This document shows, one piece after another, positions 25,767-35,454 of a stretch of DNA of 64,000 nt; the stretch's first letter is position 1; each line of letters opens with the position of its first letter. A program made the translations under genes and the position numbers. The DNA comes from Desulfotignum sp. Lineage in GTDB: Bacteria > Desulfobacterota > Desulfobacteria > Desulfobacterales > Desulfobacteraceae. The notes beneath the pieces are model-generated. The model was not told where the DNA came from and ran no database searches. It saw only the letters and a list, made by a program, of their open reading frames with translations. The DNA lies in assembly GCA_011390335.1 (NCBI GenBank), contig JAABSO010000007.1, positions 62,001 to 126,000 on the forward strand, read 5' to 3'.

Positions 25767-27203
25767 ATGATAGACAGAAAACAAGACCATACCGCCGGAG
25801 GGGGCATTTTAACTGCCTGGAAAGCCTTACAAGTCTTCACGCTCATGGTTTTTTTTCTTCTGGGTCAGGTCTCCACCCCGGTATTTTCCGGGGAAGCGCT
25901 GACCTTCACCCAGGCCCTGGACATGATGGTCTCCCGGAATGAGTCCGTTTTAAGCGCTGCTTCCGAAGTGGAACAAAAGCAATACGAGGCCAAAGCGACC
26001 CGGGGATTGAATTTTCCCGTGGTGACACTCAGCGGCCGGTTAACCAGGATCAATGAATCCATTGACCTGGATCTGAATCCTGTCAGGGACGTGATTCTGG
26101 GGTTACACCCGGCAATACCCCCGGCAGCGGTCCCTTCTTTTCACAAAACGGTTCAGGAAGAAACCTTTTTCAAGTCACAGCTGAACGTCACCTGGCCGGT
26201 GTACACGGGGGGCAGGATCTCAGCCGCCCAGAAGGCAGCGGATGCCGGTATCCGCGAATCAGCAGCAAAACTCGAACTGATCAAAGATACCCTGACGTCG
26301 GAACTGGTCAAATACTATTATGCCGTACGGCTGACCGACCAGGTATACCAGATCCGCAAAGAGGTCCTGGATGCCTTGAACCTGCATGTATATCAGGCCC
26401 GGCGGCTCCAGGAGGAAGGATTTATTGCCAGAACCGAGGTGCTTCATGCCCGGGTCGCCCAGGCCCGGGCTGAAAGGGAACGCAAGGCATCGCGCCGTGA
26501 CCTGGATCTGGCGAAGATAGCGCTTGCCGGCATTCTGGCCTTGGAGACCCCTGCAACCCCTGTCTCTCCGCTGTTCCTTCTGCCGTCCGTCGACCTGGAA
26601 GCATCGTTTATCAGGCAGGCCCGGCTTCACCATCCGGCAATGGCTCAGGTCGAGGCCGTCAGGGACAAGGCCGGGGGAAACCTGAAAGCCGCCAGATCTG
26701 AACGCTATCCCACGGTATATCTTTTCGGTACCCGGGAACTCTACGAAAATGATTTGACCGAATTGGATCCGGCCTGGGCTGTAGGAGCGGGGATCAATTT
26801 CACTATTTTCGACGGGGGAACCAGGACCAACAAGATCGCGGCGGCCCAAAAAATTGAGAACCAGGCTAAGTTGATGCAGCGCAAACTGGCCAGAGACCTG
26901 GAAACCCTTGTGTCTTCACGCTACCAGGAAATGATGAAAGCCAGTGAGCAGTATGATTCCCTGCAGTCCTCCGTGGATCTTGCCCAGGAAAATATCCGCG
27001 CCAGAAGTCGTTCTTTTGAAGAAGGCCTGGCCACATCACTGGATGTTGTAGACGCACAGCTTTCTTTGTCCGAGACCCGGGTGAAAAGGCTGCTGGCTGC
27101 GTATCATTTTGACGTTGCATTTGCCCGGCTCCTGGAAGCGTGTGGGCGTGGAACGGAATTTCCTCAATACCTGGCAGGAAACATTATGGAGGTGGAACAT
27201 TGA
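25767..27203 (+). CDS. TolC-family outer-membrane efflux protein
   Basis: 478 residues from ATG 25767, which has GGAGA 11 nt upstream; the frame can be read from a TTG at 25740. A long N-terminal extension leads to a signal sequence (WKALQVFTLMVFFLLGQVS). Two OEP repeats follow: LTFTQALDMMVSRNESVLSA at the start and QLNVTWPVYTGGRISAAQKA in the first half, then INFTIFDGGTRTNKIAAAQ and SFEEGLATSLDVVDAQLSLS in the second. The protein forms the trimeric outer-membrane channel of an export system with the following three genes. Its TGA overlaps the TTG start of the HlyD gene. Confidence 0.87.
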   Translation: MIDRKQDHTAGGGILTAWKALQVFTLMVFFLLGQVSTPVFSGEALTFTQALDMMVSRNESVLSAASEVEQKQYEAKATRGLNFPVVTLSGRLTRINESIDLDLNPVRDVILGLHPAIPPAAVPSFHKTVQEETFFKSQLNVTWPVYTGGRISAAQKAADAGIRESAAKLELIKDTLTSELVKYYYAVRLTDQVYQIRKEVLDALNLHVYQARRLQEEGFIARTEVLHARVAQARAERERKASRRDLDLAKIALAGILALETPATPVSPLFLLPSVDLEASFIRQARLHHPAMAQVEAVRDKAGGNLKAARSERYPTVYLFGTRELYENDLTELDPAWAVGAGINFTIFDGGTRTNKIAAAQKIENQAKLMQRKLARDLETLVSSRYQEMMKASEQYDSLQSSVDLAQENIRARSRSFEEGLATSLDVVDAQLSLSETRVKRLLAAYHFDVAFARLLEACGRGTEFPQYLAGNIMEVEH

Positions 27204-28204
27204 AACGCATGCGGACAATATTAGAGCCGCTTACCGGTATTCTCGTCTTAATCGGTATCGTCTGGGGCCTGACCCTGTACCTGCAGGAACCCGAAGTTCA
27301 ATACATACAGGGGGAGGTCGATGCCACCCAGGTCAACCTGGCTGTCAAAATCGCGGGGCGTGTTTCTGACGTGTTTGTTAAAGAAGGGGAGTACGTCCAA
27401 AAGGGAACCAGCCTTCTGCAGCTTGAGAGCCCGGAAATAGCGGCCAGGCTCAGCCAGGTTTCCTCAGCCCGAAAAGCCGCTTCCGCCCAGAAGGACAAGG
27501 CAGATGCCGGGGCCAGGAGCCAGGAAGTGGAAGCAGCCATGAATCTCTGGAAACAGGCCCGGGAAGCTGCGGAACTGGCTGAAAAGACATACACGCGCAT
27601 CAACAGCCTGTATGCGGACGGCATTGTTCCGGGACAGCGGCGGGATGAGGCCGAAGCCGGATGGAAATCAGCTGAAGCCGCCTCGGCTGCGGCCCGTTCC
27701 CAATATGACATGGCCTTGGAAGGAACAAGAAAGGAAGACCGCCAGGCCGCTTCAGCCATGGTTGACCAGGCCCGGGGAGCAGTGACCGAAGTTGAAAGCT
27801 ATCTGGATGAAACCCGGTTGAAAACCCCTTTAAGCGGGGAAGTGATCCACCTGCTGGCAGATCCCGGGGAGGTGGTCAATGCCGGCTACCCCGTGGTCAC
27901 CATCCTGGATCTGGATGATATCTGGATCACCTTCAATATCAGGGAAGACCACCTGGCAGGAATGAAAATGGGCCGGGGGTTCCCAGTGTCAGTCCCCGCT
28001 TTGGGCGACAAAAAGTTTCCAGTGGAGATAAGCTATATCGCCCCTCTTGGTGATTATGCCACCTGGAGATCCACCAGTGCATCCGGTGGATTCGATCTCA
28101 AGACGTTCGAAATCAGGGCCAGGCCCCGGGACAGTATCATCGGGCTGCGGCCGGGCATGAGCGTTCTGGTTTCCCGAAAGGACCTTCCCGATGCCCGGGA
28201 ATAA
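27200..28204 (+). CDS. HlyD/EmrA-family periplasmic adaptor
   Basis: 334 residues using TTG 27200, which sits 7 nt after a strong GGAGGTG and overlaps the upstream stop. One N-terminal membrane anchor (PLTGILVLIGIVWGLTLYL) is followed by a lipoyl half-motif (VKIAGRVSDVFVKEGEYVQK), a long alpha hairpin (~75-200, Ala/Glu-rich), the second lipoyl half (LKTPLSGEVIHLLADPGEVV) and a beta barrel (YPVVTILDLDDIWITF). It links the inner-membrane permeases to the TolC-like channel. It resembles YbhG/YhiI-type adaptors. Confidence 0.87.
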   Translation: MKRMRTILEPLTGILVLIGIVWGLTLYLQEPEVQYIQGEVDATQVNLAVKIAGRVSDVFVKEGEYVQKGTSLLQLESPEIAARLSQVSSARKAASAQKDKADAGARSQEVEAAMNLWKQAREAAELAEKTYTRINSLYADGIVPGQRRDEAEAGWKSAEAASAAARSQYDMALEGTRKEDRQAASAMVDQARGAVTEVESYLDETRLKTPLSGEVIHLLADPGEVVNAGYPVVTILDLDDIWITFNIREDHLAGMKMGRGFPVSVPALGDKKFPVEISYIAPLGDYATWRSTSASGGFDLKTFEIRARPRDSIIGLRPGMSVLVSRKDLPDARE

Positions 28205-29375
28205 GGGGCGAACCGGATTTCTGGCAGTATTTGCGCGGGAAATCTCGCATATCAGGCAGCACGCCCGATATCCCCTGGCCATGTTCGTGTTTCCTTTGCT
28301 TTCGTTCATCCTGATCTGGGGTCTGTTTTCCGAGCCGTATCCCCATGAACTTCCGGTAGCTGTGGTTGATCTGGATCACTCAAAACTGTCCCGTTCCCTG
28401 ATCAGGGCCGTAGACGCATCCCCCGTTATCCGGATCGCCTTTCGGGCAGGCGATCCTGTTGAGGCAAGGAACCTGATGCTGGAGGGAGTAATCTATGCCT
28501 GGCTGCACATTCCACAGTCCATGGAAAGGGATATCCTGGAAGGTAAGGGAGGGGAGGTCATTTGCTTCACCAACACCCAGATGCTGCTTCCGGGAAGCAT
28601 TGTTTCAAGCAGCCTCCAGGCAGTTGTCACCACCATATCAGCCGGCCTGAATATCAGTTCCCGGATGCAGAGCGGTGCCATGCAGAAAAAGGCAATGAGC
28701 CTTTTAGATCCGGTAAGAATCGACCGCCATGTCCTGTTCAATCCCCAACTCAACTACATGTACTTTCTTTCGGCCGCTCTTTGTCCCACCTTTTTGCAGA
28801 TTTTTGTCCTGATGGTCACCGTGATGGCCCTGGGAAGCGAGTTTAAAAACCGGACCGCAGAACAATGGCTAAAGACCGCCGGGGGGAGTGCCTGGTGGGC
28901 GATCACCGGTAAGCTGGCCATCTACTTTCTGTGTTTCAGCCTGATGGGACTGATCATGCTGGCAGTCATATTTCTGGGTTTTGACGTTCCGTTGCGGGGA
29001 TCCGGTGCCGTTTTGATGGCCGGTACCCTGTTCCTGATCCTGGCCTATATGGCATATGGACTTATCCTGGTATATCTTTTTCCCAGCCTGCGCATGGCCT
29101 TGAGTGCTTCCTCTTTTCTCTCAGGCACCGCTTTCGCGTTTGTGGGTATCACCTTTCCGCTGGAGGGAATGCCGGTCCTGGGCAAAGCCTGGAGCAGCCT
29201 GCTTCCCCTGACCCATTACCTGCACCTGTTCCAGGAACAGACCCTGCGCCAGGCCCCGATATCTGTTTCGGTCCCTGATCTGTTGATCATGCTTGGATTC
29301 GTTGGCGGGGGCTACTGCCTGATTCCTTTGTTCAAAAGCCACATGATTGACAGCCGTTACTGGGGAAAAGCATGA
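28191..29375 (+). CDS. ABC-2 type permease, first of pair
   Basis: 394 residues of the ABC2_membrane_3 (YhhJ/YbhS-like) type. One N-terminal span (HARYPLAMFVFPLLSFILIW) precedes a large periplasmic loop beginning LPVAVVDLDHSKLSRSLIRA, then five C-terminal spans ending in a region with GTAFAFVGITFPLEGMP. It overlaps the adaptor gene by 14 nt. Such permeases normally work with an ATPase; none is in this operon. Confidence 0.85.
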   Translation: MPGNKGRTGFLAVFAREISHIRQHARYPLAMFVFPLLSFILIWGLFSEPYPHELPVAVVDLDHSKLSRSLIRAVDASPVIRIAFRAGDPVEARNLMLEGVIYAWLHIPQSMERDILEGKGGEVICFTNTQMLLPGSIVSSSLQAVVTTISAGLNISSRMQSGAMQKKAMSLLDPVRIDRHVLFNPQLNYMYFLSAALCPTFLQIFVLMVTVMALGSEFKNRTAEQWLKTAGGSAWWAITGKLAIYFLCFSLMGLIMLAVIFLGFDVPLRGSGAVLMAGTLFLILAYMAYGLILVYLFPSLRMALSASSFLSGTAFAFVGITFPLEGMPVLGKAWSSLLPLTHYLHLFQEQTLRQAPISVSVPDLLIMLGFVGGGYCLIPLFKSHMIDSRYWGKA

Positions 29376-30583
29376 TCAAAAACCTGTTTTACAATATCTT
29401 CACTGAACTGAACGCAATATTCAGGGACCCCGGGGTATTGATCATCATGGTCGGAGCCGTTGTATTTTATTCCTTTGTATACCCGCTGCCCTATTCCAGC
29501 GAGGTGTTGAAACAGGTACCGCTGTCGATCATTGACCATGACAATTCGTCACTGAGCCGGCAGTTGGCGAGAATGACCGATGCATCGGAATTTTTACGGG
29601 TGGTTTCCCGGGACCCGGACATGGAACAGGCCCGCCGAAAAATTGAATCAGGAAAATGCAGCGGAATACTCCTCATACCGGACGGATTTGAAAAAGATGT
29701 GCTGCAGGGCCGGAAAACACATGTGTCAGCATATGTGGATGCCACCTACTTCCTGGTTTACAGGCAGGCCATGACCGGACTTGTCATGACGGTCCGGACC
29801 CTGTCGGCCGGGATAGAAGTCAGCCGTTTCAAGACCCAGGGATGGTCCCATGAAAAAGCCCTGATAGACCGGTCGCCTCTCAACCTGGTAAGCAGATCGC
29901 TGTTCAATCCTCACATGGGCTATGCAACCTATATTGTCCCGGCTGTCCTGCTCCTGCTTCTCCAGCAGACCATGCTGATAGGCATCGGTATGCTTTCCGG
30001 AACGCGCCGCGAACAGCTGCAGGAAAAAAAGGCAGTGATCCCGCTGCAGGGAGGCCCCCTGGTCAGAATCCTCGGCCGAACAATTGCCTGCATGGCCCTG
30101 TACCTGATCCACATCTATTTCTTTTACGGGGTAGTCTACCAGATCTGGGATTTCCCGCTGCGGGCCAGGGTCCTTGACATGTTTGTCTTCCTGCTGCCTT
30201 TCCTGCTGTCGGTTGTCCTGATGGGACAATTTCTGGCAAATTTTTTCAAAAGCAGGGAATCATCCATCATCATGATTGTCTGGAGCTCAATGGTTGCAGT
30301 GCTTATCTCCGGATTTTCATGGCCAGTGGAAACCATGCCTCACTGGATAAGGGCCATTTCCATGCTGTTGCCCAGCACCTGGGGGATTTCCGGCGGATTG
30401 AGAATGGCCCAGATGGGCGCTTCTTTCAACCATGTAATGAATGAGTGGCTCTGTATGTGGGGCTTGAGCTTTTTTTACCTGGTACTGGCCTGGATCTGCA
30501 CCCGATTCATGGCAAAAATACCTGAAAAAAAATCAAAGCAGCGCCAGAACCAGCAGGCAGACCAGCACCAGAATCAGTTGTAA
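29372..30583 (+). CDS. ABC-2 type permease, second of pair
   Basis: 403 residues, paralogous to its upstream neighbour: DPGVLIIMVGAVVFYSFVYP, then VPLSIIDHDNSSLSRQLARM, and late spans with VLISGFSWPVETMPHWIRA. The C terminus ends in a Lys/Gln-rich tail (KKSKQRQNQQADQHQNQ). It overlaps the first permease by ATGA. The two together would give a heterodimeric membrane domain for a drug, lipid or peptide exporter. There is no nucleotide-binding gene upstream or downstream within the operon. Confidence 0.84.
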   Translation: MIKNLFYNIFTELNAIFRDPGVLIIMVGAVVFYSFVYPLPYSSEVLKQVPLSIIDHDNSSLSRQLARMTDASEFLRVVSRDPDMEQARRKIESGKCSGILLIPDGFEKDVLQGRKTHVSAYVDATYFLVYRQAMTGLVMTVRTLSAGIEVSRFKTQGWSHEKALIDRSPLNLVSRSLFNPHMGYATYIVPAVLLLLLQQTMLIGIGMLSGTRREQLQEKKAVIPLQGGPLVRILGRTIACMALYLIHIYFFYGVVYQIWDFPLRARVLDMFVFLLPFLLSVVLMGQFLANFFKSRESSIIMIVWSSMVAVLISGFSWPVETMPHWIRAISMLLPSTWGISGGLRMAQMGASFNHVMNEWLCMWGLSFFYLVLAWICTRFMAKIPEKKSKQRQNQQADQHQNQL

Positions 30584-30699
30584 GCGAAGCTTTGGCAAAA
30601 GTTAACCCATCTTTTCGAGTAAGGATTAAAATCCTCCATTATTACAGACTATTCCATTATTTTTTCGGTTGTTATGGCACTACTTTTGTTTATACTTAT

Positions 30700-30822
30700 C
30701 TAGTCGTTGCCCATCAGGGGATACTGGATAAAGGAGTAGCATTTATCCAGAAACCATTTTCAATGGCGGACATGACGGTGAAGGTTCGGGAATTGTTGGA
30801 TATGGCCTCGGATAAAAATTAA
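30700..30822 (+). pseudogene. C-terminal remnant of a receiver domain
   Basis: The plus frame ending at TAA 30820-30822 reads VVAHQGILDKGVAFIQKPFS, then MADMTVKVRELLD. This is the end of a CheY-like receiver with its invariant KP, as seen at the C terminus of hybrid histidine kinases. The phosphorylated Asp and everything upstream are absent; codons between 30592 and 30690 show no receiver sequence. The gene has been truncated. Confidence 0.6.
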
Positions 30823-31344
30823 GGTTCATTATCCCTGTACGTAATAAATCTTGATTTTTCTTTTTATTTCAAATACTTAATTCATTTCCAAATTGCTACA
30901 TTTTTTTCAGATTGTCAAGTCCTTTTTTATAATCACAGGTTCTGTTATTATACCTCTACCAGTTCGGAGGATAGGGCAATGCCGGGAGGCAACCTGAGCG
31001 CCGTAACTGGTAACTGAAGGGATTCTGGCATGAATGATGAACATCATATTCAGGAAAATATCAATATTGCTGAAAAAGGGACGCCGGAAAGTCTGTCAAA
31101 AGATGAATTGGTACTGGTCCGAAGGGCTGAAAAAACTTATCGATCCATCGTTCCCTCATGAAAGCAGGCTGTACCGGCTGTAGATATTGTATGCCATGCC
31201 CACATGGGTATGAAAATTTATAAATGGCAGATGCTTCATATGCAGAAACATGAAAAATCATAAAAAAGCACACAAGGACAGGGCTTATATTTTGCAATCA
31301 CCTTTGAATTACCGAACGAAAATTTTGAAAAAGGGGAAGCCAAT
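30823..31344. other. 522-bp gap with structured segment and tiny ORFs
   Basis: The left part is AT-rich. The stem-loop-rich segment 30958-31011 is listed separately. After it, two overlapping small frames start at ATG 31030 (43 aa, with ESLSKDELVLVRRAEKTYRS) and ATG 31034 (48 aa, with WSEGLKKLIDPSFPHESRLY). Neither was recognised, and one may be a remnant of a signalling gene. Nothing else is supported. Confidence 0.4.
30958..31011 (+). ncRNA. Candidate structured RNA element
   Basis: ACCAGTTCGG at the left pairs with CCG-T-AACTGGT at the right, a 10-bp stem with one bulged base. Two small hairpins sit inside: GGCAATGCC and AGGCAACCT. The total is 54 nt, 19 nt before an ATG at 31030. The shape is that of a multibranch leader element, but it matches no riboswitch family I can recall. 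Strand is assumed from the downstream frames. It is a weak call without covariation. Confidence 0.3.
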
Positions 31345-31773
31345 ATGACAAAGCAACGAATAGAAATACAGCAATCATTTAAAGCTCCTGTTGAAGACAT
31401 TTTTAAAGCTCTATCTGACCATGTTTCTTTTGGTAAGGTCATAGAAACAGAGATAAAAAGAGTCATAGATAGTCAAGAACAGAACAATGCCATTTATGCC
31501 ACCTGCGTTGCAAAATACGATGAACAGACCTTGGTCATTGCCAATAACTATTTTTCAAAAACCATCCGGAACATAGAATCCGGCAGTACGGGATCTATCC
31601 TCTTTATCACTGAAAAAGGGGACGTCTACCAGGTCAAAGGAAACATTGAATACCATACCCAGGGCCCGGTGTTCGATGACATGAAGCAGTGGAATCCTCA
31701 AAAGCACCCTGGACACGGTGCGACCGCCCTGAAGGTGGAAACCGTTTATAAAGGTGCTGAAAAGTTGTTGTAA
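31345..31773 (+). CDS. Chimeric SRPBCC / FMN-binding (PNPOx-like) protein
   Basis: 142 residues. The first ~40 read like the start of a polyketide-cyclase/SRPBCC protein (IEIQQSFKAPVEDIFKALSD, HVSFGKV). From about residue 45 the sequence is that of the pyridoxamine-phosphate-oxidase-like flavin-binding family: NAIYATCVAKYDEQTLVIAN, FSKTIRNIESGSTGSILFIT, KGDVYQVKGNIEYHTQGPVF and the closing HGATALKVETVYKGAE. The switch lies near EIKRVIDSQ. Either a deletion joined two neighbouring genes, or this is a genuine small fusion. The FMN-binding part looks nearly complete. AAGGGGAAG precedes the ATG. Confidence 0.65.
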   Translation: MTKQRIEIQQSFKAPVEDIFKALSDHVSFGKVIETEIKRVIDSQEQNNAIYATCVAKYDEQTLVIANNYFSKTIRNIESGSTGSILFITEKGDVYQVKGNIEYHTQGPVFDDMKQWNPQKHPGHGATALKVETVYKGAEKLL

Positions 31774-31836
31774 CATGGACAAAATAATTGACACCCTGAT
31801 AAAAGAAAAAAAATCATCATCCTATTGGAGACAATA

Positions 31837-32166
31837 ATGTCCAAATCAATTTTTGAACAATTGGAAAAACAACTTAAACAATTTATCGGTGAGGCAGTTC
31901 CCAATCAAGCAGTCTATGATATTCATGCTGCCATGGAACTTGCCGGGATTCTTGAAACTAAAGGATTTACTTTTCAACTGAAAGATCTCTGCCCCAAAAG
32001 CCTGAACGAAACCGCGTGGCGTGCGATATTTTTCAAAAAAGATATGGCATTTACAGCTGACGACCCCGAATCAGCAGTGGCCGTCTGCAAGGCTGCAGTT
32101 GATGCGCTGGCGAATCCTTTGCCCGAGAATAAAGAAAACAGCGTGAACCATTCCGAAAATCCTTGA
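31837..32166 (+). CDS. Hypothetical protein, 109 aa
   Basis: Begins at ATG 31837 with GGAG 6 nt upstream; an in-frame TTG at 31825 is less likely. It is soluble and mixed charge, with an amphipathic helix SIFEQLEKQLKQFIG and a C-terminal segment DPESAVAVCKAAVDALANPL. No family was recognised. A 20-codon frame at 31775-31837 (MDKIIDTLIKEKKSSSYWRQ) overlaps its start and may be a leader or chance. It ends 91 bp before mrpA. Confidence 0.5.
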   Translation: MSKSIFEQLEKQLKQFIGEAVPNQAVYDIHAAMELAGILETKGFTFQLKDLCPKSLNETAWRAIFFKKDMAFTADDPESAVAVCKAAVDALANPLPENKENSVNHSENP

Positions 32167-32182
32167 CTTTTTTCCGGCACTC

Positions 32183-32204
32183 CTGAATTTTATATACCTG
32201 ACCC
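32183..32204. repeat. Intergenic repeat, copy 2
   Basis: Partner of 25322-25343 (21 of 22 bases equal). It sits 16 bp after a stop codon, like copy 1. The shared flanks suggest a unit longer than the core. Confidence 0.5.
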
Positions 32205-32257
32205 CGCTTTCAGAACCTGGTATGACGGCGGTTGGACAAACATAATTTTGGAGAGCC

Positions 32258-35116
32258 ATGACCCTTGCGTTGATACCCCTGCTCCCTTTGCTGGGGGCAT
32301 TCATACCTTGTCTGTTTCACAGCCGCAATCTCAATGCCGCCAGTGCCGGTGTGATTGCCGGTTTTTCCCTGTTGCTGCTTTTGCTCCAGGCACCGGCCGT
32401 GTTTTCAGGAGATATACCCCTTTACACCCGGTCCTGGATTCCGGCCATGGGGCTTACCTTTGCCTTCCGGGTCAGCGGGTTCGGGTTTTTGTTCGCCTTG
32501 CTGGTACTGGGCATCGGGCTGCTCATTGTTGTGTACGCGCGCTATTATATTGCCAAAGAAGATCCCATGGGACGTTTCTACACCTACCTGCTTTTTTTCA
32601 TGGGCTCCATGCTGGGCATCGTGCTGTCGGAAAACCTGCTCCTGCTGATGGTGTTCTGGGAATTGACCAGCATCAGCTCCTTTCTGCTCATCGGTTTCTG
32701 GCGTCACCGGGCCGATGCCCGCCAGGGCGCTTTCATGGCCCTGGTGATCACCGGCGGGGGCGGGTTTGCCATGCTGGCCGGATTTCTTCTGCTGGGCCAT
32801 ATCGTGGGCAGCTTTGAACTGACCGACATTCTGGCGGCCAAACAGATCGTCCATGCCCATCCCCTGTATTCCGTCACCCTGATCCTGATCCTGGCAGGCG
32901 CGTTTACCAAATCCGCCCAGTTTCCCTTCCAGTTCTGGCTGCCCCATGCCATGGCAGCCCCCACGCCGGTGAGCGCCTTTCTGCACTCCGCCACCATGGT
33001 CAAGGCCGGGGTGTTCCTGCTTGCTTTGATGGTCCCGGTGCTGGGGGGCAGCGCACTGTGGTTCTATCTGGTCACGCTCACCGGCCTGATCACGCTGATG
33101 TTCGCCGCCTACATGGCCATGTTCAAGGATGATCTCAAGGGCCTGCTGGCCTATTCCACGGTGAGCCACCTGGGACTGATCACCCTGCTGCTGGGCCTTG
33201 GCACCCCGATGGCGGTATTTGCCGCCGTGTTTCACATTTTCAACCATGCCGCCTTCAAAGCCGGGCTGTTCATGCTGGCCGGCATCATTGACCATGAAAC
33301 CGGGACCCGGGACATCCAACGTCTGTCCGGACTGAAAAAGGCCATGCCGGTAACGGCCGCCCTGACCTTGATCGGGTGCGGTGCCATGGCCGGTGTCCCG
33401 CTGTTCAACGGATTTTTGAGCAAGGAGATGTTTCTGGCCGAGACCCTGGGACCCAATCTGCTGGGATCTGCGGGCTGGATCATACCGCTGGGTGCCGTCC
33501 TGGCCGCCGTATTTGCGGTGGCCTATTCCATCCGCATGCTGCTTGGCGTGTTCTGGGGAAAGCCGGCAGAAAACCTGCCCAGATCCCCCCATGAACCGCC
33601 CATGGGCATGATGCTGTCCCCGGGGTTTCTCATGGCTGTGTGTGTCCTGGTGGGAATTTTTCCGGCCTTTTTTGCCGGTCCCCTGGTCAATGCCGGGGCC
33701 GGAGCCATCCTGGGCCCGGACATGCCGGCCTACCACATGGCTGTCTGGCATGGATTCAACATGGCCCTGGTCTTGAGCATGGTCGCCCTGGCAGGGGGAG
33801 CGGTATTTTACCTGCAGCGGCACAGATTGTTTGACCTCCATGTGTGGTGTTCCCGACACCTGGACGGCAAAACCCTTTTTGAATCCCTTGTTTCCGGGCT
33901 GATTCAGGCTGGAAACCGTGCTATCCGGTTTCTGGAAAACGGGTCATTGCAGCGCTACCTGTTTGTGCTCATCAGTGTCACCCTGGTCCTGGGAACCGTA
34001 CCGTTTGCCGTTTCCAGGACCCCGCTTCTGGGACCGGTTGCCGCAACCCCCCTGGATCCGGTTACCCTGGTCATGGGGCTGATTCTGATCATCGGCGCCG
34101 TGGCAACGGTCAAGACCCACCGGAACCGGATTCTGTCCATCATTATGCTGAGCACGGTGGGCCTGGTGGTGGCCCTTGCGTTCACCCGGTTTTCCGCACC
34201 AGACCTGGCGTTGACCCAGATCTCGGTGGAGGTGGTGACCATTATCCTGCTGATGATGGCCCTGCACCTGCTTCCCACCACCACGCCAATGGAATCTTCA
34301 AAAACCAGGCAAAGGCGGGACGGTCTTTTGTCGGTGCTGGCCGGCTGCGGTGCCGCCGCCCTGGCCATGGCCATTCTCACCCGTCCCTATGACACCATCT
34401 CTGATTTCTTTCTGGCACACAGTGTTCCCGGCGGGGGGGGCACCAATGTGGTGAACGTGATTCTGGTGGATTTCAGGGGATTTGATACCTTAGGGGAGAT
34501 CACGGTACTGGCCATAGCCGGCCTGATCATTTACGCGCTCCTGCATAAATTTGAGCGCAAAGCCCCTGAGACTGATGACATGGGCCTTCCCTGGACCCAA
34601 GACCGGTTTCCCATGATTCTGGTTTATATCACCCGGCCCCTCCTGCCGCTGGCGTTGCTGTTTTCCGCCTATATTTTCCTGCGGGGTCACAATGACCCCG
34701 GCGGCGGATTCATCGCCGGACTGATCACCGCCACGGTCCTGACCCTGCAGTACATTGCCAGCGGCATTGTCTGGACCCGGCCCCGGTTTCATTTTGACAA
34801 CCACGTGATCATGGCCCTGGGGCTGATACTGGCCCTGGGCACCGGCCTGACCAGCTGGGCCCTCAATTATCCGTTTCTCACCAGCACTTATGAATACTTC
34901 ACGCTGCCGTTGATCGGCAAATTTGAGATTGCCAGCGCCATGGCCTTTGATATGGGGGTATATCTGGTGGTGGTGGGGTCGGTGATGCTGATGCTGGTCA
35001 AACTGGGGTCCATCAATTCCGAGGATGCCCGAACCGTATCTATCTCAGCCCATATGGATGAAACTCTGGAAATTGAAACCCTGGAAGATAAAACCATTGA
35101 AAAGGAGACCCATTGA
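32258..35116 (+). CDS. mrpA: Na+/H+ antiporter subunit A fused to subunit B (MrpAB)
   Basis: 952 residues. Residues 1-~650 are the NuoL-like MrpA core with about 20 membrane spans ([72 protein letters not shown]). Residues ~650-760 form the MrpA C-terminal extension ([19 protein letters not shown]). The last ~160 ([20 protein letters not shown], ending in a Glu-rich tail) are the MrpB domain, normally a separate gene. The complex couples proton influx to Na+ efflux. GGAGAGCC precedes the ATG; the stop overlaps mrpC by 4 nt. Confidence 0.93.
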   Translation: MTLALIPLLPLLGAFIPCLFHSRNLNAASAGVIAGFSLLLLLLQAPAVFSGDIPLYTRSWIPAMGLTFAFRVSGFGFLFALLVLGIGLLIVVYARYYIAKEDPMGRFYTYLLFFMGSMLGIVLSENLLLLMVFWELTSISSFLLIGFWRHRADARQGAFMALVITGGGGFAMLAGFLLLGHIVGSFELTDILAAKQIVHAHPLYSVTLILILAGAFTKSAQFPFQFWLPHAMAAPTPVSAFLHSATMVKAGVFLLALMVPVLGGSALWFYLVTLTGLITLMFAAYMAMFKDDLKGLLAYSTVSHLGLITLLLGLGTPMAVFAAVFHIFNHAAFKAGLFMLAGIIDHETGTRDIQRLSGLKKAMPVTAALTLIGCGAMAGVPLFNGFLSKEMFLAETLGPNLLGSAGWIIPLGAVLAAVFAVAYSIRMLLGVFWGKPAENLPRSPHEPPMGMMLSPGFLMAVCVLVGIFPAFFAGPLVNAGAGAILGPDMPAYHMAVWHGFNMALVLSMVALAGGAVFYLQRHRLFDLHVWCSRHLDGKTLFESLVSGLIQAGNRAIRFLENGSLQRYLFVLISVTLVLGTVPFAVSRTPLLGPVAATPLDPVTLVMGLILIIGAVATVKTHRNRILSIIMLSTVGLVVALAFTRFSAPDLALTQISVEVVTIILLMMALHLLPTTTPMESSKTRQRRDGLLSVLAGCGAAALAMAILTRPYDTISDFFLAHSVPGGGGTNVVNVILVDFRGFDTLGEITVLAIAGLIIYALLHKFERKAPETDDMGLPWTQDRFPMILVYITRPLLPLALLFSAYIFLRGHNDPGGGFIAGLITATVLTLQYIASGIVWTRPRFHFDNHVIMALGLILALGTGLTSWALNYPFLTSTYEYFTLPLIGKFEIASAMAFDMGVYLVVVGSVMLMLVKLGSINSEDARTVSISAHMDETLEIETLEDKTIEKETH

Positions 35117-35454
35117 TGGAATGGCTGGTATCGGCATGTTTCGGGGTCATGATCGCCTGCGGGGTCTATCTCGTGCTGCGGGCACGCACCTTTCCCGTGA
35201 TTCTGGGCCTGACCCTGATGGGTTACGCCATCAACCTGTTTCTGTTTCTCACCGGCCGCCTGCACACCAACCTGCCGGACATTATTTCCGCCAATCAGAC
35301 CCGGTACGCAGACCCTCTTCCCCAGGCCCTGGTGTTGACCGCCATTGTCATCGGTTTTGCCATGATCGCGTTTCTGGTGGTGCTCTCTTTGCGTGCATTA
35401 GGAGAACTTGACACCGACCATGTCGACGGACAGCAGGAGAAGCCACCCGCATGA
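35113..35454 (+). CDS. mrpC: Na+/H+ antiporter subunit C (NuoK-like)
   Basis: 113 residues, three membrane spans, homologous to complex I NuoK. Signatures: [56 protein letters not shown]. The fully overlapping start and stop with neighbours (4 nt each) show tight coupling. Confidence 0.93.
   Translation: MMEWLVSACFGVMIACGVYLVLRARTFPVILGLTLMGYAINLFLFLTGRLHTNLPDIISANQTRYADPLPQALVLTAIVIGFAMIAFLVVLSLRALGELDTDHVDGQQEKPPA

Noticed and set aside
30958..31011. Known riboswitch (cobalamin, c-di-GMP or fluoride type)
   Set aside because: Conserved landmark sequences of these classes are missing; kept only as an unnamed structured candidate.
32405..33859. 484-residue minus-strand ORF rich in Gly, Gln and His inside mrpA
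   Set aside because: It is antisense to a strongly supported membrane protein, low-complexity in composition, and without domains; it arises from the codon bias of mrpA.
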